Assembly (NCBI RefSeq): GCF_030694085.1
Contig: NZ_JAUXZE010000042.1
Span: 1 to 64,000 of the forward strand
From: Tabrizicola sp.
GTDB taxonomy: Bacteria; Pseudomonadota; Alphaproteobacteria; Rhodobacterales; Rhodobacteraceae
Length of the DNA: 64,000 bases
Direction of reading: 5' to 3'
Position numbers and translations under genes: made by a program. Shown one piece after another: positions 58,124 through 64,000 of this stretch. Position 1 is the first letter of the stretch; each line of letters begins with the position of its first letter. The notes beneath the pieces were generated by a model. The model had not been told where the DNA came from and made no database searches. It saw only the letters and a list, made by a program, of their open reading frames with translations.

Positions 58124-58141
58124 CTGTAAAGCAATTTGCAG
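58124..58141. promoter_or_regulatory. Candidate operator upstream of the ScfR/RamB-like gene
   Basis: CTGTAAAGCAATTTGCAG is an imperfect palindrome (CTGYAAA-n4-TTTRCAG), with a further CTGTAAA half at 58105-58111. It resembles the TTTGC-AAA core recognised by RamB. Position 11 bases before the start codon suggests autoregulation. Confidence 0.4.
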
Positions 58142-58152
58142 GATGCGCCGCG

Positions 58153-59430
58153 ATGCCGCTTTCAGCCCTGACCGGAACCAAGCTGCGCGACCGGCGCCTG
58201 GCGGCGGGCCTCAGGCAGGCCGATGTGGCGGCGCGGGCGGGGATTTCCGCTTCATACCTGAACCTCATCGAACACAACCGGCGCAAGGTCACCCCCGAAG
58301 TGATCGAACGTTTGGCCGATGCCCTGCAGATCGATCGCGGCGCATTGACCGAGGGGCGCGAGGCGGCGCTGGTCGAGGACCTGCGTGCCGCGGCGGCCCG
58401 CGGGGGAACCGATGCCGAGGTTGAACGGGTCGAGGATTTCGTTGACCGATTTCCCGGTTGGGCGGCCCTGATCGCGGCTCTGGATGCGCGGGGACGGGCG
58501 CTGGAACGCGCGGTCGAGGCGCTGAACGACCGAATGACGCACGACCCGCACCTGTCCCAATCGCTGCACGAGCTTTTGTCCTCGCTCTCGGCGGTGCGGG
58601 CGACGGCGGCAATCCTGGCCGAGACACCGGATCTGGAACCGGAATGGGCGTTGCGCTTCCACCGCAACCTGCACCAGGACAGCGAACGTCTGGCGGCCGG
58701 GGCCGAAGCGCTGGTGGGTTTTCTGGACGCAGGTCAGGGGATCGAGGAACAGGGCATTGCCGCGCCCCAGGAAGAGGTCGAGGATTGGCTCCGCAGCCGG
58801 TCCTGGGTCATCCCCGATGCCGATCTTGCCGGGGGGCTGGAGGAGGAAATCGGCCACCTTGCTTCGACCGCGGCGCGCAGCCTTCTGCGGGCGCATGTGG
58901 CGCGGGCCCGAGACGACGCCGCATTGTTGCCGGAAGCCGTGTTCGCGGAGGCCCTCGCCGAGATCGGGCCGGACCCCGTCGCATTGGCCGAACACTTCGG
59001 GACCTCGCCCCTCGTGGCGATGCGCCGACTGGGCGGGATAGGCGGCGTGCCGACCGGGCTGGTGACCTGCGACGGTTCTGGCACCCTGACCTTTCGCAAA
59101 CCCGCCACCGGATTTCCGCTGCCGCGCTTCGGCTCGGCCTGTCCGCTTTGGCCGCTTTACGCAGCACTTGGCCGTCCGATGCAGCTTTTCGAGGCCCGGG
59201 TGCAGATGGCTGGACAAAGTGACCGCCGACATCGGGTGATCGCCTGGGCCGAGACCCGGCATCCGCAGGGTCTGCGCGGACCGGAACTGCGCGAGGCGGC
59301 AATGCTGATCCTGCCGGACGACGGGGCAGGGCCGGTGCTGCCCCTGGGATCAAGCTGCCGCGTCTGCGCAAGGGGCGACTGTCCGGCGCGGCGCGAACCC
59401 TCGATCCTTGCGGCAGAGGGCATCGCCTAG
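58153..59430 (+). CDS. Short-chain fatty-acyl transcriptional regulator (ScfR/RamB-like, HTH + DUF2083)
   Basis: 425 residues. The XRE-type HTH is at about 10-60: LRDRRLAAGLRQADVAARAG, ISASYLNLIEHNRRKVTP. The long C-terminal part shows the DUF2083 pattern, with cysteines in SSCRVCARGDCPARREPSIL. Relatives regulate acetate or propionate assimilation, for example RamB and methylcitrate regulators, and bind acyl-CoA-type ligands. ATG 58153 is used. Ahead of a REC protein and a symporter-type histidine kinase, suggesting linked control of short-chain acid use. Confidence 0.82.
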   Translation: MPLSALTGTKLRDRRLAAGLRQADVAARAGISASYLNLIEHNRRKVTPEVIERLADALQIDRGALTEGREAALVEDLRAAAARGGTDAEVERVEDFVDRFPGWAALIAALDARGRALERAVEALNDRMTHDPHLSQSLHELLSSLSAVRATAAILAETPDLEPEWALRFHRNLHQDSERLAAGAEALVGFLDAGQGIEEQGIAAPQEEVEDWLRSRSWVIPDADLAGGLEEEIGHLASTAARSLLRAHVARARDDAALLPEAVFAEALAEIGPDPVALAEHFGTSPLVAMRRLGGIGGVPTGLVTCDGSGTLTFRKPATGFPLPRFGSACPLWPLYAALGRPMQLFEARVQMAGQSDRRHRVIAWAETRHPQGLRGPELREAAMLILPDDGAGPVLPLGSSCRVCARGDCPARREPSILAAEGIA

Positions 59431-59528
59431 GCGCATCCAGTCAAGCCGCGCCTTTCCAAGGCTTTGACACGCGGCCTTCTTTGCGCCGATAGTGGAACCA
59501 AGGGGCGGGAGACCCCTGGGGGGAACTA

Positions 59529-59906
59529 TTGGCAAAGCATGTGCTCCTCATCGAGGATGAACCCAACATCGCCGAGGCGATCCGTTTCCTTCTGACCCGG
59601 GACGGGTTGCGGGTCAGCCATGCGCCCGAAGGCGATACAGCACTTGTGATGTTGCGGCAGGACCCGCCGGACCTGGTGATCCTGGACCATATGCTTCCCG
59701 GCATGTCCGGCCTGGAAATTCTGACTGCGGTCCGCGCCGACCCGCAATGCCGGGACTTGCCGGTGATGATGCTGACCGCGCGTGGCCGCGACCGCGAGAT
59801 GGCAGAAGAGGCCGGGGCCGACTGCTTCATGACCAAGCCCTTCTCGAACGCCGAGATCCTGGCCGAGGTCCGCGCCATGTTAAGCCAGCCGCGTCGGGCC
59901 GTCTGA
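59529..59906 (+). CDS. Receiver-domain-only response regulator
   Basis: 125 residues, one REC domain: acidic pair IEDEP at 8-12, phosphoacceptor Asp53 in LVILDHMLPGMSG, and Lys in FMTKPFSNAE. No output domain, so it acts by protein contact or phosphotransfer. TTG 59529 is used, with GGGGGAAC upstream. It overlaps the next small gene by one base (TGATG). Likely partner of the hybrid kinase below. Confidence 0.82.
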   Translation: MAKHVLLIEDEPNIAEAIRFLLTRDGLRVSHAPEGDTALVMLRQDPPDLVILDHMLPGMSGLEILTAVRADPQCRDLPVMMLTARGRDREMAEEAGADCFMTKPFSNAEILAEVRAMLSQPRRAV

Positions 59907-60166
59907 TGCGCCGGCCCAAGCCCCCCCTGTTTCTTGCCCGCGCGCCCTACCGCCGCCGCAGGCTCCGCGATGCAGCGCGGCTGCTTCCCGTTGTTGGCAT
60001 CTTCCTCTTGCTCTTGCCCCTGCTCTGGACGCAAGACTCGCGCATGGCGTTGCGGTCGGGCGACGTGATCTACTTCTTTCTGGTCTGGGTCGGGTTGATC
60101 GGCGTCGCCGCGGCCTTTGCCGCCGGACTGCGCGGCGGCGACGGCACGGACGACGAGGAGGACTGA
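59906..60166 (+). CDS. Two-helix membrane protein upstream of symporter kinase
   Basis: 86 residues. A strongly basic N-terminus (RAPYRRRRLRD), two helices at about 26-42 and 55-74 and an acidic tail (GDGTDDEED). Overlaps the receiver gene by one base and precedes the histidine kinase by one base. Resembles small partners of symporter-like proteins in topology, but the family is not recognised. Confidence 0.65.
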   Translation: MRRPKPPLFLARAPYRRRRLRDAARLLPVVGIFLLLLPLLWTQDSRMALRSGDVIYFFLVWVGLIGVAAAFAAGLRGGDGTDDEED

Positions 60167-60167
60167 G

Positions 60168-62852
60168 GTGCCCTTCAACCTCCTGGTCCTGTCCTGCCTG
60201 CTTTATGTGGCCTTCCTGTTCGCCGTGGCCTTCGTGGTCGAACGGCGGGCCGCGCGGGGCCGGCTGGGCTGGCTGCGCTCTCCCCTGGTCTACACTCTGT
60301 CTTTGTCGATCTATTGCACCGCATGGACCTTCTACGGCGCCGTCGGCTATGCCGCCCGCTCGGGGCTGGAATTCCTGACAATCTACTTTGGCCCGACGCT
60401 GGTCTTCATCGGCTGGTGGTGGCTGCTGCGAAAGCTGGTGCGGATCGGGCGGCAGTATCATGTCACCTCGATCGCCGACCTGATCTCGTCGCGCTACGGC
60501 AAGTCCAATTTGCTGGGCGTGATCGTGACCCTGATCGCGGTGATCGCGGCAACCCCCTACATCGCCTTGCAACTGCAATCGGTGGTCCTGTCCTTCGGCG
60601 TCTTCGCCAGCGCCGCCCCGGACGGCTCGCGACCGCTGGACCCCGGTCAGACGGCTGTCTGGGTCGCGGTGGGACTGGCGTTCTTCACCATCCTCTTTGG
60701 CACGCGGAACCTTGATGCGCGCGAACAGCACCACGGCATCGTCACGGCGATTGCGGTGGAGGCGGTGGTCAAGCTGGTCGCACTCCTTGCCGTGGGCAGC
60801 TTCGTCGTCTGGGGCATCGCCGGGGGTGTCGCCGACGTGATCGCCAGGATCGACGCCGCAGATCTTTCGGCCTGGCAGGTCGAGCCGGGGCGCTGGACCG
60901 GCCTCATCTTCCTTTCTGCCGCCGCGGTCATCACCCTGCCGCGCATGTTTCAGGTCATGGTCGTCGAGAACGAGGATGAAGGCCATCTCGCCCGCGCAAG
61001 CTGGGCCTTTCCGCTGTATCTGATGGCGATGAGCCTGTTCATCGTGCCCATCGCCGTCGTCGGCCTGGAGCGGATGCCCGCAGGCTCGAACCCGGACATG
61101 TTCGTCCTGACGCTGCCACTGGCCGAGGGTCAGGGGGCATTGGCGATGCTGGTGTTTCTGGGCGGGTTTTCTTCGGCGACATCGATGGTGATCGTCGAAT
61201 CCATCGCGCTGGCCACGATGATCTCGAACCATGTGATGATCCCGCTCTGGCTGCGGCTGCGTCCAGGGGCGGCGGCGGCGGATGATTTGCGCTCGGTCGT
61301 GCTGATGGCGCGGCGGCTGGCGATCGCGGTCGTGTTGGCCCTGGGCTATGGCTACTACCACGTCTCTGGCGGCTCGGCGGCGCTGGCGGCCATCGGTCTG
61401 ATCGCCTTTCTGGGCGTGGCACAGGTTTTGCCGGCGATGCTCGGTGGCATCTTCTGGCGCGGAGCGACGCGGACCGGAGCGTTTCTTGGCCTGGTGACAG
61501 GGCTGGTGGTCTGGGCCTATACCTCGTTCCTGCCCTCGTTCGGGCCAGGTGCTGCCCTGTCCCAGGCGATCTTCGCTGACGGGCTTTTCGGTCTGTCCTG
61601 GCTTAGACCCCAGGCGCTGTTTGGCACTCAGGCGATGGACCCGATCACTCATGCGCTTTTCTGGTCGCTGGCGCTGAACGTGCTGGCCTTCTGCCTGGGC
61701 TCGCTGTTCACCTTCCCCGGCCCGGTGGAACGGCTGCAGGGGGCGGCCTTCGTCAATGTCTTCGAAGGCGCAGTCGGGCCGCAACGCTGGGCGCGGGGGC
61801 AGGTGGACCCCGAGGCGCTTCTGGGCATGGCGCAGCGTATCCTGGGCGAGGAGACGGCGCTAAGCTTCTTCCAGGCCGCAGCCCGTGCCCAGGGCAAGGA
61901 AGGCTTCCTGCCGGATCCGACCCCGACGTTCCTGGACCAGCTTGAGACACGGCTGTCGGGTTCGGTCGGGGCAGCGACGGCGCATGCGATGATCAGCCAG
62001 CTGGTCGGTCGCGCAACGGTGACAGTCGAGGACCTGATGGCGGTGGCCTCGGAATCGGCGCAGCTTCTGGAGTATTCCGCCCAACTCGAGGCGCGCGAGG
62101 CTGAACTTACCCGCACCGCCGGGGCGCTGCGCGAGGCCAACGAAAAACTCACCCAGTTGTCGCTGCAGAAGGATGCCTTCCTCAGCCAGATCAGCCATGA
62201 GCTGCGGACGCCGATGACGTCGATCCGGGCCTTCTCCGAGATCCTGACCGAAGGCGACCTGCCACCCGAGTCGGTGGTGCGCTACGGCAAGATCATCCAT
62301 GACGAGGCGAAGCGGTTGACGCGGCTTCTGGACGATCTTCTGGACCTTTCGGTGCTGGAGAACGGCTCGGTTCAGCTGAACCTTGGTCTCGCCAGTCTGC
62401 AGGGGATGCTTGATACCGCGCTGACTGCCGCGCGCCAGACCCGACCGGACCGCGAGTTCCTGGTGATCCGCGACCTGCCGTCCGAGGCGATCTATCTCAA
62501 GACCGATGCCGACCGGCTGACCCAGGTCTTCATCAACCTGATCTCGAACGCCCGGAAATATTGCGACGCTGCCCGGCCCGAGCTGCGGATTGTGGTCCGC
62601 CAGCGGGCCGGCCGCGTCACGGTGGACTTCATCGACAACGGCAAGGGTATCCCCAAGGACAGTCAGACCCTGATCTTCGAAAAGTTCGCCCGGCTGACCG
62701 ATGCCAACCGCGCGGGTGGGGCAGGTCTGGGCCTGGCGATCTGCCGCGAGATCATGACCAACCTTGGTGGGGCAGTCGCCTATCTGCCCGGCCAGAAAGG
62801 AGCCGCGTTCCGGGTCACTTTGCCTCTGCGGCTGGAGCGGCAGGCGGCCTGA
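60168..62852 (+). CDS. Sensor histidine kinase with Na+/solute-symporter (SSF) sensor domain
   Basis: 894 residues. About 12-13 helices in the first 500 residues form an SSS/SSF symporter-like domain (TIYFGPTLVFIGWWWLLRKL, YHVTSIADLISSRYGKSNLL). A coiled-coil linker (LEAREAELTRTAGALREANE) precedes HisKA with His677 in QISHELRTPMTSIRAFSEIL, then HATPase motifs (NLISNARKY, DNGKGIPKD, GGAGLGLAICREIM). It is of the CbrA/CrbS class, sensing amino acids or acetate-type solutes. GTG 60168 follows GAGGAGG. Probable partner of the receiver protein upstream. Confidence 0.9.
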   Translation: MPFNLLVLSCLLYVAFLFAVAFVVERRAARGRLGWLRSPLVYTLSLSIYCTAWTFYGAVGYAARSGLEFLTIYFGPTLVFIGWWWLLRKLVRIGRQYHVTSIADLISSRYGKSNLLGVIVTLIAVIAATPYIALQLQSVVLSFGVFASAAPDGSRPLDPGQTAVWVAVGLAFFTILFGTRNLDAREQHHGIVTAIAVEAVVKLVALLAVGSFVVWGIAGGVADVIARIDAADLSAWQVEPGRWTGLIFLSAAAVITLPRMFQVMVVENEDEGHLARASWAFPLYLMAMSLFIVPIAVVGLERMPAGSNPDMFVLTLPLAEGQGALAMLVFLGGFSSATSMVIVESIALATMISNHVMIPLWLRLRPGAAAADDLRSVVLMARRLAIAVVLALGYGYYHVSGGSAALAAIGLIAFLGVAQVLPAMLGGIFWRGATRTGAFLGLVTGLVVWAYTSFLPSFGPGAALSQAIFADGLFGLSWLRPQALFGTQAMDPITHALFWSLALNVLAFCLGSLFTFPGPVERLQGAAFVNVFEGAVGPQRWARGQVDPEALLGMAQRILGEETALSFFQAAARAQGKEGFLPDPTPTFLDQLETRLSGSVGAATAHAMISQLVGRATVTVEDLMAVASESAQLLEYSAQLEAREAELTRTAGALREANEKLTQLSLQKDAFLSQISHELRTPMTSIRAFSEILTEGDLPPESVVRYGKIIHDEAKRLTRLLDDLLDLSVLENGSVQLNLGLASLQGMLDTALTAARQTRPDREFLVIRDLPSEAIYLKTDADRLTQVFINLISNARKYCDAARPELRIVVRQRAGRVTVDFIDNGKGIPKDSQTLIFEKFARLTDANRAGGAGLGLAICREIMTNLGGAVAYLPGQKGAAFRVTLPLRLERQAA

Positions 62853-62920
62853 CGACAACAGGCATTAACCCTTTGTAAGGGAAGGCTGCGCTAGGGTGGC
62901 GGGCAAGGGACAGGGCCGCC

Positions 62921-63874
62921 ATGACCGACGTGATCCGCCGCAAGATCGACCGTGCCCGCCCGACCCAGGCGGAGGGGGCCCCCGGCGCCGACCGGGGCTG
63001 GCGCCTGGCACTTGCCCGTGCTGCGCGCGATGCGATGGGGCTCGACCTGGAATTTCGCAGTCTGGCCATTGCCCGGCAAAGTCTGGCGGAAATCCTGGAA
63101 CAGGCGCCCGACCTGGCACTGATTGCGCTTCTGGATGGGCCGCGCGGCGGGCTGGGGGTCATCATGCTTGCTCCGACCGTGACCGCCTCGTTCATCGAAA
63201 AGCAGACCCTTGGTCGGCTGGGACAGCAGTCGCCCCCCCCGCGCAGGGCCAGCCGGATCGATGCCGCGATGGTCGCGGGCGTCATCGACCGCGCGCTTGT
63301 CGGCCTGGACGAAACCCTGGCCGAAGAGGCCGACTTCAGCTGGGCCGGCGGGTTCCGCTATTCCAGCTATCTGGAAGATGCGCGCCCGCTTGGCCTCTTG
63401 CTTGAAGAGGACGCCTACCGCGTCCTGTCCGCCGAGGTGGCACTTGGTATGGAAGGACGCACGGGCCGGGTGCTTCTGGTTTTGCCAGCGATCGGCCGTG
63501 GCGAGGTGCCGCAGATCGCCGAGGACGAGGTTGATGCCGAGGCCCCGCACTTCACCTCTGCATTGTCCGCCCAGGTGATGCAGGCCGATTGCCGACTGGA
63601 CGCGGTGATCGGGCGCCTCACATTGCCCTTGCGGCAAATCATGACGCTCCAGGCGGGCGAAACGCTGCTCCTGCCACGGGCGGCCCTGGATTCCATCTCG
63701 CTTGAAACGATCGAGGGCCGGCACGTCGCCGGGGCGCGGCTTGGCCAGCACCGCGGCATGCGGGCGCTGAAGCTGAACGAGGCCGTCAGCAAGCAGCGGG
63801 CCGGGGCGCCGATCTCCGCAGGGCCCGCGACGACGGCTGACCCGCCTCCCGCCGAACTGCGGGCCGCAGGCTAG
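62921..63874 (+). CDS. FliM-like protein (SpoA/FliM-FliN C-terminal family)
   Basis: 317 residues. The middle domain resembles the FliM/CheC-like core (SRIDAAMVAGVIDRALVGLD, FRYSSYLEDARPLGLLLEED). A C-terminal SpoA-type domain at about 225-290 includes VIGRLTLPLRQIMTLQAGET. The normal FliM N-terminal LSQxEIDALL CheY-binding segment is absent. No flagellar genes are adjacent. A Pro/Ala-rich tail follows. Could be part of a flagellar switch encoded elsewhere or a repurposed SpoA protein. Confidence 0.75.
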   Translation: MTDVIRRKIDRARPTQAEGAPGADRGWRLALARAARDAMGLDLEFRSLAIARQSLAEILEQAPDLALIALLDGPRGGLGVIMLAPTVTASFIEKQTLGRLGQQSPPPRRASRIDAAMVAGVIDRALVGLDETLAEEADFSWAGGFRYSSYLEDARPLGLLLEEDAYRVLSAEVALGMEGRTGRVLLVLPAIGRGEVPQIAEDEVDAEAPHFTSALSAQVMQADCRLDAVIGRLTLPLRQIMTLQAGETLLLPRAALDSISLETIEGRHVAGARLGQHRGMRALKLNEAVSKQRAGAPISAGPATTADPPPAELRAAG

Positions 63875-63877
63875 GGC

Positions 63878-64000
63878 CTACTTGCGCGCCATGGCTTCGA
63901 TCTGCGGCCGCAGATGCTCCAGCTGATAGCCGAACCGGGCCGGAAGCCCGATCAGATCATCCGCCGGGTGCTTGCCCACGTTCGCCAGTGCCCAGACCAC
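63878..64000 (-). CDS. Unidentified protein, C-terminal end (partial)
   Basis: Only the last 40 residues are in the window: VVWALANVGKHPADDLIG, then LPARFGYQLEHLRPQIEA, ending MARK before TAG at 63878-63880. Coding is supported by the clean frame to the window edge and convergent, 3-base spacing from the FliM-like gene. Too short to identify. Confidence 0.55.
   Translation of the reverse strand: MVWALANVGKHPADDLIGLPARFGYQLEHLRPQIEAMARK

Noticed and set aside
59880..61784. Long open minus-strand frame opposite the receiver and symporter-kinase genes
   Set aside because: Low-complexity His/Gln/Arg/Asp composition typical of antisense to membrane-protein codons; no ribosome site or domain.

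Overview
The window reads as a chromosomal segment of a high-GC, non-photosynthetic-looking member of the Rhodobacteraceae/Paracoccaceae (Alphaproteobacteria). This is an inference from gene order and protein families. Supporting blocks are clpP-clpX followed by NDUFA12, an MlaD-like protein, DUF2155 and aat-accC-accB; a DUF3422 protein; a FliM-like SpoA protein; a RutR-type pyrimidine cluster; and zwf-pgl-pgi. No 16S rRNA, phage, insertion sequence or CRISPR array is visible. Most genes run in tight operons with ATGA, GTGA or TGATG stop/start overlaps.

Layout. 1-2.1 kb: the 3' end of pntB with its terminator, a small secreted repeat protein broken by a frameshift, and a DUF3422 membrane protein. 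2.1-10.8 kb: a minus-strand dipeptide/oligopeptide ABC operon, diverging from an M20 deacylase plus FAD-dependent amine/amino-acid oxidase pair, then a small copper-chaperone-like gene. 11-22.2 kb: a complete glycogen operon, glgP-glgB-glgC-glgA-glgX-pgm. 22.2-26.3 kb: calcineurin-like phosphoesterase, lipid-kinase-like protein, lytic transglycosylase, HNH nuclease and DMT exporter. 26.4-30.9 kb: MgtC and the zwf-pgl-pgi operon, with a 12-bp perfect palindrome just upstream of zwf. Pgm and pgi connect glycogen turnover to the glucose-6-phosphate node.

31-36.8 kb: RidA, a lipoprotein, tRNA-Gly and tRNA-Asn, a beta-lactamase-fold hydrolase, an orphan histidine kinase, a CAP-domain protein, a CDP-alcohol phosphatidyltransferase and a photolyase-like flavoprotein whose domains look permuted. 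36.9-43 kb: clpP, clpX, NDUFA12, MlaD-like protein and DUF2155, facing aat-accC-accB.

43-57.6 kb: a reductive pyrimidine or hydantoin degradation region. It holds preT, preA, a P-loop kinase, two RutR/YcdC-type TetR regulators, a UPF0303 protein, an N-carbamoyl amidohydrolase, a dihydropyrimidinase and a TauABC/NMT1-type transporter operon. Two RutR-like operators lie in the divergent promoter between a regulator and the amidohydrolase. A 460-bp unit carrying a GIY-YIG nuclease gene between near-perfect inverted repeats interrupts what looks like an amidohydrolase-dihydropyrimidinase operon. This is my main candidate for an under-described element.

57.7-64 kb: a small exported protein, a ScfR/RamB-type regulator of short-chain fatty-acid metabolism, a receiver-only response regulator, a two-helix membrane protein and a hybrid Na+/solute-symporter histidine kinase of the CbrA/CrbS kind. 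An orphan FliM-like protein and the 3' end of an unidentified minus-strand gene follow.
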